In this document: piece after piece, positions 43,922 through 55,911 of the stretch
How positions within the stretch are numbered: the stretch's first letter is position 1
How the letters are laid out: every line of letters starts with the position of its first letter
DNA from: Humulus lupulus
Lineage: Eukaryota > Streptophyta > Magnoliopsida > Rosales > Cannabaceae
DNA: 64,000 nucleotides
Assembly: GCF_963169125.1 (NCBI RefSeq)
Contig: NC_084798.1
Span: forward strand, 174,125,980 to 174,189,979
Direction: 5' to 3'
Position numbers and translations under genes: made by a program
Notes under the pieces: generated by a model
What the model was told of the DNA's origin: nothing
Database searches by the model: none
The model's input: the letters and a program-made list of their open reading frames with translations, nothing else

Positions 43922-45827
43922 ATGGCACCCAAGAAGAGCGTAACCAAGAAGAGTGCAACTATCTCCTCGTCTCGATAAACCAACAAGGGAAAAGAGATCG
44001 CCTCCGAATCTCCTATTCCTCAGTTCGGCCCTGTGGTGGAGAAAGAGGTCGTGGTTGGTCCTAATGCGTTCTTCGAGGCAGAGACAATTGTCTCCAAGAT
44101 CACGACCCAAGGAAGGGTCAATAAGATAATGTTGTCCCATAACATTGAGGTTGGGTCCGGGGTCCTCATAGCCCGACCTTCATATGACGGGGAAAGGAGC
44201 TGCGCGCCTCTCTAGGATGACTTCGCGGCCTAGAGCGACGAGCATTTGAAGGCAGGGGCCTTCCTTCCTCTGGACCAGTACTTCGTCGAATTCCTCAACT
44301 ATGTGAAGTTGGCGTCGTTTCAGCTTCCCCCAAACTCATACCGACTATTGGCGGGGTTGAAGTATCTCTTTCTAAAGCACGAGTGGGAGGTCCCCACTCC
44401 AGCGGTTATCCTTTATATTTTCTGCCTCAAGGCCAGCCCGAAACAATGAGGGCGAGGTGATGGGTTCTTATACTTGACCAGATTCCCGAGCTCGCCCTCA
44501 GTCATTGAACTCCCCAGCCATCCCAACGACTACAAAGATCAATTTTTTATGTCGAATGGGTTCCACAACTGTGAACATCAATACTTCAACCGTCCTCGTA
44601 AGTTTCATTTCCTCTCTTAGCTCGTGAAATCATTATCTTTGTATCTGGATCTACTTCTCGTGTATATACTAATTGAGTAGTATTTTTGTGCAGCCATATT
44701 CGCGAGGACGGACAAATCTGCGACCCTTGAGGGTCAATATGATACACTATCTAGGCTTCTACCTAGTGAGAAGGACAACTGCCAGCTGGGACCGATGACA
44801 CGATGCTGGCGTGTAAGTTAATCACTGAAGGCCAGACTCTAGCTTTGAGAAGAACATGAGCTAACCTCCCGGTGGTCCGCGAGCTCCCACCTACCCATGA
44901 AGGGGATGCCGAGGCTGTTGAAGGTGAGGAGCAAGAAGAAGACGAAGTACCTCTCATGCGGAAGAGGCGGGCTCCCGAGGCTGCTCGGGACCCTGAGTTA
45001 GAGCGAGCTTCTTCGGGGGCAGCAGCCGACCCCTCCGACCAAGGTAACCCATAACCCTATAGGGATTTAGATAGGGCTGTCGCTGACCTTAGGTTAGTTA
45101 GGTTTAATCCAAACCAGCTCATCCATCGCCACCCTAACGATCCAGACTGTAATATAACCCTGCTCCAGTGCATGGGCCACTTAGTGTTACGCCATGACAT
45201 GGGCTACCCTAAAGGCATCGTTGTTGTAGATAATACCCTATCCTTTAGGTTAGTCTTTTTTGAAGAGTATGGGACCAATCTCAGGTCGTGGTCCTCTCTG
45301 CTCCAGGGTACCCTTTCCCCGAGACTTAGGCAATACGTAGAGGAGTCCAGCCCTGAGATAGAACCTGAGCCTGAACCTCCCCTAATTCAAGAAATTGTAG
45401 ACTTAGACTCCCCCTTTCCTCCAACAGTTCCAAGGCCGGAGGTCGTGAAAATAGACTCCTCCCCTAGCCCGGAGGGTAGGACTTTTTATTATACTGTATA
45501 TGTATACACATTTTATGTAAACTGATGAATTTACATGTATATTAAATTCCTTTTCATTCTTTTTAGGCGAAGAAATGGCACAACCAAGAGTTCCCGACAT
45601 CTGCACGATTTTCCAGGAGGGAAAAACCAGCTCGGGGCCTGTCGTAAAGAAACCCCGGTTCACAGCAAAGAAGACGCCCCCTGCGACAGGGACTACCTCC
45701 AAATCTCTGGCTAAGGGGAAAGGCACAAGCTCGCCAGCTTCGACTGCTGTCGCGATGGAGAAAATGGGTCCTCCTCCACCTCCTCCTCGATTTCCACCTG
45801 CTCTTGCTCAAGATCAGACATCACAAG
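43922..45827 (+). pseudogene. Element 2 antisense accessory gene, 5' exons (Transposase_28-like)
   Basis: Starts MAPKKSVTKKSATISSS, and stops follow at 43976, 44213, 44231 and 44447 in the same frame. Conserved segments are LSHNIEVGSGVLIARPS, HLKAGAFLPLDQYFVEFLNY, FQLPPNSYRLLAGLKYLFLK and PAVILYIFCLK, matching the first exon of the element 1 gene. Exon 1 ends at a GTAAGTTT donor (44598). Later exon-like blocks are 44694-44812, 44872-45054 (acidic, EGEEQEEDEVPLMRKRRAPE), 45160-45525 and 45575-45827 (basic, Pro-rich). The gene is cut at 45827 by a LARD-family solo LTR and continues at 48023. Function unknown. Confidence 0.65.
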
Positions 45828-48027
45828 TGACTGTGACCCAAAATGGGTATGTTTTAAATATTTATAAATTGCAAGCGCACGAATCGTTCATATAGAATAG
45901 TGATCGTGTAAGCAAGAATGTCGAACCCAAAGGAGTTGTCTAAAATAAAAAAAAAACTATTTTAAATCAAAATTAATAAATTCTAACCTAGCTCCAAAGA
46001 TTGATGAGAGTTTTGTATAATGAAAATAAAAGAAAAGACAATAATAAAGATATTAATGACAAATATATAAACATAAATTAAAAGTAAAAATCAAGATGGT
46101 AAAATAAGATTATTAAGGATTAGAATCCACAAAATATAAGTTCAATAATATTTATAAGTACATTGATTCCCAAGTTTTAGTGATAGTTAAAATAAATCAA
46201 GCTATCATTTTCCAAATAGATTTATAATATTAAGCACAAATTACTTCTAAAAAGATAAGATTTTTCTTCACTTTTCAAAATTATAATTTCAAAGCATTTA
46301 GTGTAAATCAATCTAATGAAATAACAAATAAATCAATGAACATTATTTATAAGGCAAAACATAATATTTTTGTTCTAAGCATGGATGTGTACAATTTAAT
46401 GACACATCTTACACAAATAATATTATGTTTTTGCACTAATGAAGAACAAACTGTAAATATGTGCTAACAATCCCAAATACATGATATTTAAGATGAAAGA
46501 AGATATTTGAAGAAGAAAATTCCATAAACTTTGTTGCACAAAATGGGAAATCAACATACAAAATAAATACTATCTAGTTACAAATTGTTTCATTATCACC
46601 TTAATAATCTTAAAAAGATTAGAAACTCATAACTAGAATAGAAAATACAAACTAAAAATTACAAACATAAATAGGAAAATTTGGAGGAGAAACCCCCAAA
46701 TTGTTCCTCTAAAAATACATAGAAAATAACCAAAAAGAAGAAGAAGATGAAGAGAATTGAGAGGTTTGAAAGTGTAGAAACTTTGGTATGGTAACCTCTC
46801 TTTCATTTTACTCACTAAACTCCCTTATTTATAGCAAAAAAAGTGGTATTAAAATAATCAATTTAAACTAATTAAATTGATAAAATTAATTTAATTAATT
46901 ATAATATGGCAAATAGGGGTAAAATATATGGTGTAATAATGATGTTTTTGGGTAAAATGTGTAGAAAATAGGGTAAAAATGTTGGTATTTTTAAACAAAG
47001 AGACAAGGGTACAAAAGCAAGCTTTTGTTGGGCTCAAGACATTTTTTTTCTTTTGCTTTGCTGGACTGGCAGATGCTGGGCGTGTGGGCTGGGGGAAAGG
47101 ATTGGGCCAAAGGGTGATTGGTGTGGTGGAGAAGCTGCTGGTGAGTGGGAAGCTGGCTTCTGCGTGAGGCTGGGTGAAAGCCGAGTGGTGTACGGCTGGG
47201 CAGAGGTGCCGTTGGTGGTCAGTTGGCGTTGGCACATGGAGGCAGGCATTTGGGGGAATTTGGCTGGGCTAGTCTTGGCTGGGAGGAAATGGGCCAGGCT
47301 GTTGGGCCTGGGGAGCTGGCAGCTGGTGCGGCCCAAGAAGGAGGCCAGGTGGGCCTTGGTTGGTGAAGGAGCAGGCGGTTAAGAGAGCTTCATTGATGCA
47401 GCTGGAGACAACGTGGTGCTTTGGATGAAGAGGGCAGCTGGTAGGCGTGAGGTGGCAGTGCATTGGCTGGCTGAGAGATGCTGGCTGGAGTGTGAGGCAA
47501 ACGGGCCAGGGCCGTGGAGCATGGCTGAAGCAAATAAGCATTTGGGCTTGGGCTGGTGAGGGGCCTGTTGGCTTCTTTCCAATCTCAAAAATGCCATTCT
47601 TTTCTTCCTTTCTTTCCTTAAAAATGCCATCTTTCCTTTATTTTTCTTTCTTTTCAAGAGCAAAAGTGTCATAAATTTCCCTACAAAATAAATATAAAAT
47701 AAATCATAATAAAATATTTTCAACTATAAAATAAATCAATTTAATTCTTTGAAAATATTAATTATAACTTAATTTATATTTAACATTTAATTTTAATAAT
47801 ACAACATTTTTTTACCTCAAACTAACAACAATAATTCAAATAATTAACTATAACATTTTACAACAAAATAACTATAAAAACACACAAAAATATATAAAAT
47901 CAAAATAAACCTAATAAATTCAAAATTACTTAAAAAATTAATAAATCAATTAAAAACTCAAGAATTAAGCAACAATTCGCACATAAAAAGTGATAAAATA
48001 ACTCTATTTTGTAGAGTTATCAACAAG
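45823..48027 (-). mobile_element. Solo LTR of the LARD family
   Basis: This 2195-bp insertion (45828-48022) is flanked by a perfect ACAAG duplication (45823-45827 and 48023-48027). It is colinear with the LARD LTRs at 8065 and 12317 from GTATGTTTTAAATATTTATAA to the AGAGTTATCA end. It is about 320 bp longer, mainly because its GC-rich block (47030-47590) is roughly twice the size. No internal region remains. The large frames within the GC-rich block (47034-47382 both strands, 47269-47541) are compositional and are not called as genes. Confidence 0.85.
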
Positions 48028-48820
48028 CTGATCCCACAGCTCCTATTGTCCCCACCACCACCGTGCGCATCCCAATCAACCCTCAGGACTTGGAGAAGAT
48101 CCTTGATACTTTTCAGGGGACTCTCTATGAGACGGCGAACCACGTGGTGGAGCATATATACGAAGCCAACCCGAAGGACTTGAGGGTAATCGAAGAGAGG
48201 AGCCCGAAGAACGTCCTGGAGTCCGCCTTGGGGATGACCCTCACAGTAAGATAGCTTTCCTCAGTTGAACATACATATATTATTTTTTATTTTTATTTTA
48301 CCCAGTATGAGTCTAACTTGTTTCCTTATTTTTTTAGGCCTGGGCCAGGGCTAGGAATGAGGAGCTTCAGGCTGAGCTCCAGGTTTCCCAGTCCGCCCTG
48401 ACTGCTGCTCAGGAAAACGAGCGAGCTGCCAAAGCTGCCCTTGCAGCTGCTCAAAAAGGCGAGCTTGATGCCAAGGTTGCCCTTGCACTGCCTCAAGAAA
48501 GCGAGCAGGCTACAAAGGTTGCCTTGGCTGCTCTTCAAGTCGAGGTCGCTGAGGCCAAAGCCAAGCAGCTGAAGGTCGAGGTTGCTGTTAAAGAGGAAAA
48601 GGCGGCCTTGCTATCCTCCATGGAGAGCATGATGTATCACTGCTGGGCCTTCAACCAGGATGGTAACTTCTCCTTCTTGGCTCCTAAAGTGTGGGATCCA
48701 TACCTTGAGAAGTTCAAAGCTCGGATCCTACAAGAGCAGTCTAAGACCGGGGATGCTTCCACTACGGGTGAGCAGGAGACTGAAGAGGTTACATCCTCAG
48801 AGCGCCCTGGAGGGGCTTGA
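48023..48820 (+). CDS. Element 2 antisense accessory gene, 3' exons (coiled coil)
   Basis: After the solo LTR the gene continues with 48063-48248 (RIPINPQDLEKILDTFQGTL...KNVLESALGMTLT), which ends at a GTAAGATA donor. A TTTTTTTAG acceptor leads into 48338-48820, whose frame is open to the stop after SSERPGGA. This last exon is an Ala/Glu/Lys-rich coiled coil with 14-residue repeats (AAQENERAAKAALA, AAQKGELDAKVALA, LPQESEQATKVALA), then the conserved motif YHCWAFNQDGNFSFLAPKVW. It matches the C-terminal exon of element 1 at 22775-23209 in position and motif, not in the repeat sequence. Confidence 0.65.
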
Positions 48821-49570
48821 TTTTCTTTTTCTTTTTTGTAAACATTCTCCATTTGGCCTAGTTTCAGGTTATTTTTCCTCGAGACAATTTGCTTTTAATT
48901 CATATATCTACCTTTTTATCTATTTGTCTTTTCCTTGATTGTCTCTCATGTTTAGGCTTTTCTAGACTTGCACACTCAAAATCTTAGGAATCGACTTTTA
49001 GATCGGGATAGATATTTTGAATTTGGTTATATAAAAAATTAATGTGTTGATTTATATCATACTTGTTAAGTATCAGGCCTTGGACCCAGTTATATTCGGG
49101 ATTTTAAATATTTCAAACTTAGTCCTTGTTAGGTTTACTGCTATCTCGAGCTTCTAAGGAAGCCATCGAATTTTCAATTTTGCTAACTTCTAAGTTTTGG
49201 ACCTGGTTGTATCCAGGGTTTTAAATGATTTAAAACTTAGTTCATGCTAGGTTTAATGACACCTTGTGTTTTAAAAAAAAAATCGGTTAATCAATTTTAC
49301 TAACTTCTAAGTTTTGGACCTGGTTGTATCCAGGATAGGTTTGTACCTGGACATGTCTAGGATTTTAAGTGTTTAAAATGTTCTAATCCATCTCGGGTTA
49401 TATGCCCCCCAAGTAACCAGAAAGTGAACTTTCTCGGTTGCTTGGAAAAATGTTATCACACGAACTAATACATAAATAAACTATATGAAAGACAAGAAAT
49501 ACATAACGATCCCTTCATTTCTTAATCAAATGGCTTTTAAAATTAAGCCTTACATAGATGGATGGTATCA
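48821..49570 (-). repeat. Element 2 spacer with about 118-bp tandem repeats
   Basis: Between the accessory gene and integrase. The words TAACTTCTAAGTTTTGGACC and TGGTTGTATCCAGG recur about 118 bp apart (near 49184 and 49301), with an older diverged copy upstream (near 49075, CTTGGACCCAGTTATATTC). This is the same position occupied by the 66-bp array of element 1, but the sequence is unrelated. No gene. Confidence 0.65.
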
Positions 49571-50895
49571 TCATTGATAATACTTCTTCAGGTGCATGGC
49601 ATTCCAGGTCCATGGGACTGTTTCTCCACTAAGTCGAGCTAATTTGAAAGTTCCTTCACTCATGACCTCCACTATTTGATAGGGCCCTTCCCAGTTCGGA
49701 CCTAAAGCACCGTCTTTGGGGTCCTTGTTTTCCAAACAGACACTTCGGAGGACTAGGTCGCCCAAACCAAAACTACGCCTTTTGACCTTGGAAATAAATT
49801 AACGAGTGATTTTTTGTTGGTAATGTGCGAGCTGTAGTTACGAATCCTCTCATTTCTCATCATTCTGCTCCTGGCTGAAAGTCTGGAGCCTGTGCGTGGT
49901 TACTTTTGTTTCGACGGGAATGACAACCTCACTTCCGAAAGTTAGGGAGAAAGGGATGTGTCCCGTAGAATCTGGTGGGAGGTCCAGTATGCCCATAGTG
50001 CCTGCGGGAGCTGCTCAGGCTAGACTCCCTTGGCCTCGTCTAACCTCTTCTTAAGATTCACCTTGAGGGTCTTATTCACGGTCTCGACCTGCCCATTGGC
50101 CTGCAGGTACGCAACTGAGGAGAAACTTTTAACTATGTTGTGCTTTTCACTGAACTCAGTGAAGAGATCACAGTCGAACTGAGTTCCATTATCTGACACA
50201 ATCTTCTTCGGAAGCCCAAACCGGCACACAATACTCTTAATCACAAAGTCAAGGACTCTTTTTAAGGTGATGGTTGCCAACAGCTCAGCCTCTACCCACT
50301 TCGTGAAGTAATCAATGGACACCACCGCATAACAAACTCCTCCCTTTCCCGTAGGTAAAGCTCCTATTAAATCAATTCCCCATACTGCAAATGGCCACGG
50401 GGATGAGATCATTGTTAGCTCGACTGGCAAAGCTCGTGCAACTGTGGCGAATCGTTGGCATTTTTCTCACTTTCGAACATGGGAGACAGAATCTTTTGTT
50501 AAAGTGGGCCAAAAATAACCCTGCCTTAATATTTTTAAGGCCAGGTTTTGCCCCCCAGCATGATCCCCACGGAAGCCTTCATGCACCTCATGCAGGATAG
50601 TTTTAGCCTCCTCTGGCAGAACACACTGTAGCAGAGGCAAGGAATGGCCTCGTCGGTACAATGTTCCATCCACTACTACATATCTTGGAGCTTGATAGAG
50701 TATCCTTCTCGCGTCTTTTCTTTCTTCGGGCAGTTTTCCTGTTGTAAGATATTTTATCATGGGGGTCATCAAGCTCAGCCTAGTGTCAATCATCTCGACC
50801 TCCGTCCCGCTTCCTGCCACACTTGGACTTTCCAAGAATTCCATCGGTACTACGTTCAAAGTCTCAGCTTCCTTGGAGGTGGCGAGCTTCGCCAA
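49571..50895 (-). pseudogene. Element 2 integrase (broken)
   Basis: On the minus strand 50895-50467 covers the region before and including the H2C2 zinc domain (RGDHAGGQNLALKILRQGYFWP). 50430-50020 holds the catalytic core with WGIDLIGALPTG, VSDNGTQF and NGQVETVNK (DDE all present). 49765-49571 holds the C-terminal part GDLVLRSV...LGPNWEGPYQI...WNAMHLKKYYQ, a natural end without chromodomain. Frameshifts or stops separate the three pieces, and the stretch 49800-50020 is degraded. Confidence 0.87.
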
Positions 50896-52780
50896 AGCAT
50901 CTGCATTAGCATTTTTCTCGTAAGGGATCTATTTGATGGCGCCATACTCAAATTATGATAGCTCTTTCTTCACCTTGGCTAGGTAAGCTACCATCTTGGT
51001 ACCCTGCTCTTGGTATTCCCCTAACACTTGATTGACCACGAGCTGGGAATCACTATAGCACTAGACGACCCTGGCCTTCAATTCCTTTGCCACTCTAAGC
51101 CCGGCTAACAAAGCCTCGTACTCGGCTTCGTTGTTCGATGCCTCAAACCCGAATCGTAGCGCGGTATGGAATCGATGCCTTTCCAGAGAAATCAATACGA
51201 TCCCAGTTCCAGACCCGTTCTCATTAGAGGAGCCATCCATAAATATTCTCCACAACATCTGTACTGGTTCTTTCAAAAGCTTTTCTTGAAATCCAGTGCA
51301 TTCAGCCATGAAATCAGTAAGGGCCTGGCTTTTGATCGATGTCCATGGTACGTACAATATTTTGAACTGGCTGAGTTCGATTGCCCATTTTAAGAGACGT
51401 CCCGAAGCTTCAGGTTTTTGTAATACCTGCCTTAGAGGGTGATCAGTCATGACATGGATTGAATGGGACTGGAAGTACGACCTAAGCTTCATGGAGGCTA
51501 ATATTAGGTAGAACAACATCTTTTCCATTAGGGGATATCGTGATTCAGCTTCGAGAAGTCTTTTGCTTATATAATGTACTAGTTTTTGAACCCGGTCTTC
51601 TTCCCAGACCAATACGGCGCTGGCTGCATTTTCTGTCACAGCCAAATAAAGGAATAGGGGTTCCCCTACCACTGGTTTAGACAATACTGGGGATTCAACC
51701 AAATGCGTTTTTAGATCGAGAAATGCATGTTCGCACTCCTCAGTCCATTCAAATTTCTTATTCCCTCAGAGCAAGTTATAGAATGGCAAGAATTTGTCCG
51801 TGGATTTTGAAATGAACCGATTAAGGGCTGCCACTCTTCCAGTCAGGCTCTGGACTTCTTTACGCAAGCTGGGTAAAGGTATTTCCAATAATGACCTGAT
51901 TTTATCTGGATTTTCCTCTATCCCCCTTGTATTGACTATGAATCCCAGAAACTTTCCCGACTCCACTCCAAAAGTACACTTCTGGGGATTCAACCTCATG
52001 TTATATTTCCTCAGGATCTCAAAACATTCATTTAGGTCAGATACATGGTTGTTGGCAGTCTTGGATTTGACTAGCATATCGCCGACATACACTTCCATGT
52101 TTTTTCCAATCTGACCAACGGACATTTTGTTAACTAACCATTGGTAGGTAGCCCCGACATTCTTTAATCCGAAGGGCATGACTTTATAATAGTATACGTT
52201 TGTTGGAGTCATAAAGCTATTATGCTCATGGTCTGTAGGATTCATCGTGATTTGGTTATATCCAGAATACGCATCCATGAAGGACATGAGCTCGTGCCCC
52301 GCAGTGGTATCTACCAACTGATCAATTCTCGGCAATGGAAAGCAATCCTTGGGACAATCTTTGTTCAGGTCAGAGAAATCGATGGTCCGCCACTTTCCAT
52401 TGGCTTCGGGACCAAGACAATATCACGACCCAGATCAGATATTTTGCTTCACGAATGAACCCGAACTTTAATAACCGAGCTACTTCTTCCTCCAACGCCT
52501 CAGCTCGGGTTGTTCCTAAACGTCTCTGTTTTTGGGATTTCGCATGTATGCTTTTATCTAAGTTTAGGGTGTTCATGATCACACTCGGGCTTATTCCCAA
52601 TACGTCTTCATGAGACCAGGCGAAGACATCTAGATTCCCTTGAAAAAAATTTATCAGCTCCGTTTTTCTCTCATTGTCAAGATTTTTCCCAATCTTAACG
52701 ATTCTCGAAGCGTCCTTGGGATCTATATTTACCTCCTTGAGCTCTTCGATAGATTGGAGTTCTGATCTATCCTCGCCCAT
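50896..52780 (-). pseudogene. pol: Element 2 reverse transcriptase-RNase H (broken, YVGD active site)
   Basis: 52780-52370 holds the PR-RT linker and RT N-terminus (NTLNLDKSIHAKSQKQRRLG). 52335-51766 holds RT palm: FMDAYSGYNQITMN, MPFGLKNVGATYQW, LNPQKCTFGV. The catalytic motif reads YVGD (MEVYVGDMLVKSK) instead of YVDD, so one essential Asp is lost. 51702-51061 holds the connection and RNase H start (ILYVPWTSIKSQALTDF, MDGSSNENGSGTGI, ASNNEAEYEALLAGL). A stop near 51061 interrupts the SDSQ segment. The gene is inactive on both counts. Confidence 0.88.
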
Positions 52781-52864
52781 TCACGGATTGATATCATCGC
52801 TTGGGGTGATGCCTCTATCCCTGACTTTCTGAGGTTCTTCCGTCCCAGAAGCAACTTCTACTTC

Positions 52865-53455
52865 CTAGGACTCCTCGCCTCCGTCATGTATCACCATTGT
52901 TTGCTGCCCAGGTTGGGATTTTCCTTTCATGGAAATTCTATAGCATTCCCTGGCAGCAAGTTGATCGCCTTTGATAGTGCATATTCCCGCAGAGGAGGGG
53001 AATTTGATTGCTAGGTGGCGGATAGAGGTTATGGCTTCAAACATCATCAACGCAGGTCGGCCCAAGATCGCATTATAGGCTGCTGGACAATCGATGACCA
53101 CAAACTCAAGGAGTTTGGAGACAATTCGTGGACCTTCTCCCAATGTCACCACTAGCTCAATTATTCCAATGGCTGTTGATCCCTCAACAGAAAATCCATA
53201 TAGAATCATGGAGGTTGCCTTTAGGTAGGTTATAGACAACCCCATTTTTTCTAAGGTGGACCTAAACAGTAGATTCACAGAACTTCCATTATCCACTAGT
53301 ATCCTCCTAACTCTTCGGTTGGCGAGCTGAACCGTTATGACTAAAGGGTCATTGTGTGGGAACTGGACATGGCTGGCATCTTCTTCCGTAAAAATGATTG
53401 GTTGCTTTTCTAACCGTTGGTGCTTTGATAGTCGTTGCTCTGGGACGAACTCCAC
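52865..53455 (-). CDS. Element 2 aspartic protease domain
   Basis: 196 open codons on the minus strand. The active-site segment is ILVDNGSSVNLLF (again Asp-Asn-Gly), with the downstream NAILGRPALMMFEAI motif near the end. It aligns along its length with the element 1 protease at 17394-17963. It is separated from the gag zinc-knuckle frame by a stop, and from RT by a stop near 52865. Confidence 0.85.
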   Translation of the reverse strand: MEFVPEQRLSKHQRLEKQPIIFTEEDASHVQFPHNDPLVITVQLANRRVRRILVDNGSSVNLLFRSTLEKMGLSITYLKATSMILYGFSVEGSTAIGIIELVVTLGEGPRIVSKLLEFVVIDCPAAYNAILGRPALMMFEAITSIRHLAIKFPSSAGICTIKGDQLAARECYRISMKGKSQPGQQTMVIHDGGEES

Positions 53456-53491
53456 TCTGTTGTGGGATTTCAGCTCGTTGATATATCTCTT

Positions 53492-55872
53492 CTAGGCACC
53501 TCTGCTCGTGCCTGCCAGGTGAGGACCTCCGAAAATGGTTGCTATATCTCCTCCCGTGATCAAAGGAGGGTTGTCTTGATTCACCTGATCTCCATTTTGA
53601 TTCATTGGAGCCTCTGGAGTTGATGGAATGTTTTGTCCAGCGGGCTGTCTGGGAGTTCCTCGATTCTGGGCGTAATGAGCCAAAGGTCCTGCCCTGATGA
53701 GAGTCTCGATATTGTCCTTTAATTGTCTGCAGTCATCAGTATTATGACTGATATCATTGTGGAATTGAAATTTTTTTGAGGGATTTCTCTTCGCCCTTTG
53801 ATTCTTTAACGGTTCCAACTTCTTCCATGGAAGGCGGGCAGAATTCGCTAAGAAGATGCACTCTCTAGTATCCGTGAGGTCAGAATAAGTTGCATAGATC
53901 GGTTTAAACTTCTCCACGGACTTGTTTTTCTTTAACCCGCTCTGGTCGCCTTCACCATTTCCCTTTCTTTTACTACCCCTTGGTTATTCTGGGCAATGGT
54001 TTGAGCTGTAGCACCAGCCACAGTGGTTGCCACTCCAATGGATTGAACAGGGGCTTGGCTGGTTCCTGCAACAGAAGCTCACGCCTCTTCAAGATTAATC
54101 CACCTCTGAGCTCGATTTAGGAACTCATCCACAGTGTTAACTCCCTTTCTCTGTAGCTCCTTCCATAGGTTTCCTCCCACAAGGATCCCCGTATTCATTG
54201 CCATGAGTTTAGAACTCTCATCGGCGTCTCTAGCTCGTGCGGCAACGTTGGCAAACCTACTCAGGTATGCTTTCAAAGGTTCTCCTAGCTGCTGTTTTAC
54301 ATTTGCCAGGGAGTCGGCCTTAATCTGAGCTGCCTGAGAAGCCCTGAAAGCTCTCTTGAAATCCGCAGAGAAATTCTTCCACGAGCTGATAGAGTGCTTT
54401 TTGTACTGTTTGAACCATTACCTAGCCGACCCGATTAGAGTCGAAGGGAATATTAGGCACCTTAGCTCGGGTCCAATGTCGTGGGCCATCATCAGGGTAT
54501 TGAACATTCCCAAGTGGTCGGATGGATCTCCATCTCCATCAAATTTTGATAAATGGGGCATCCTGAAACCCGGCGGGTATGCGGTTGCCGCAATGTTTGG
54601 GGCGAAAAGCTCGAGCACATCCCCTGAATCATATTCATCTTTTTCCTTTTTTGATAGGAGGCTTTTCATCAGCTCCTCCATCTGTGCTAACCTTTCTAGG
54701 GTTTGGTCTTTGATTCCTTGGTTATTTTGGGGCTGTTCCACAGCTCCCGTCCTACCGTACGCGTTCGGTGGGTTGTTGTCCCTCCAAGTTCGAGCTTGGT
54801 TTGGTGGGACATTCCCGTTATCACGTACTTCAGAAGGACCTCCCTCTTGACAAGTGTAACTGACTCCATTTTGGGCTGAATTTCTCCTTTGTGAGTTTAA
54901 GCAATCTCGAAGATCGGTCTGGGGATCAACTTGAGGGCTCTGAGCCGAACTCAGGTGATTTCTCAAATCTGTATCGGACCTGCCACTTCGATGGTTCTCA
55001 GTCCAATAACTCCCATTAGCGAAGCTTAGTGCTTGCGATTGAGGATGAGGATCTGGGATACTGCCGTGTGTTCGCGGGGCATAGGTAGGGGCATTGGGAG
55101 GAGGATTTCTCCTGCTGTCCCCATAAGCAGGAATATTTCGCGCAGAATGAGGCGGTGTTGAATGTCTTATGGGTGATGGGGGATGCCTAACCGGTGAGGC
55201 AATTCTTGTCCCATCAGGACGAACCAAATTATCCTGCAGTTGTTCTGCTCAACCATTTCTAACTCTCTGCGTCTGACAATTTGATCGTGACGCAGGAGGG
55301 TTGGTTGGAACATGTTGTCTTCGTGAGTTTGCCCCAGACCTTCCCCGTGGGTTTCCATGGGCATTTCCAGGTGCATACGATGGTGGTACTCAACTTGGAG
55401 ATGAGGTCCTAACCGACCGGCTGACTTGCCGATGACCCCTGGGAGTGTCATCAGGCTGAACATCTTGGTGATCTTGTGCCATGGGCGCAGAACTTGGGGT
55501 CGAGGTCCTAACTGATTGACTTGGTTTGGATCGGCCATCCTGGCGAGAGTTATGAGACCCACCTTGCCTCTTTCCGACATTAACGTCGGTTGCAAGAGGG
55601 GGTAGCCGAACCAAAACCTCCTCGATTTTCTTGTTTGCTTTGGCCAAATGGCTTCTTAACTGCATGTTTTCCAGTTCTACCGCAGCCAAGTAATCCGAGT
55701 TCGGATTCGGCGGCAATGATGCCGAACTCCCAGTGTCACCGTGGCCCATCAGTTGTTTTCCTGATCGTTGTTGGACTTCAGGGCTATCCTCATCGGAAAC
55801 AGCAGTATGGTGAGCCTCCTGCCCACCAGGCTGTTTCATTTCATTACCATGCCTCGATCGAGTGACCACCAT
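53492..55872 (-). pseudogene. gag: Element 2 gag (broken)
   Basis: The likely start ATG at 55872 (minus) opens MVVTRSRHGNEMKQ. The frame at 55998 extends further upstream only because it runs into LTR sequence. Pieces: 55872-55390 (N-terminus with PNSDYLAAVELENMQLRSHL), 55227-54418 (capsid: HLSKFDGDGDPSDHLGMFNT, ELRCLIFPSTL), 54276-54079 (MKAYLSRFANVAARARDADE), and 53917-53492 (zinc knuckle FHNDISHNTDDCRQLKDNIE, whose first Cys is replaced by Gln). Order and motifs match element 1 gag. At least three frameshifts or stops break it. Confidence 0.85.
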
Positions 55873-55911
55873 GATGAAATTTGATTGGGATTTTGATGAA
55901 AATACAAATCT

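Noticed and set aside
47034..47541. Several 90-110 codon frames on both strands
   Set aside because: All lie in the GC-rich block of a solo LTR, where stop codons are rare by composition. Not conserved as frames with the other LTR copies as far as can be judged by eye.
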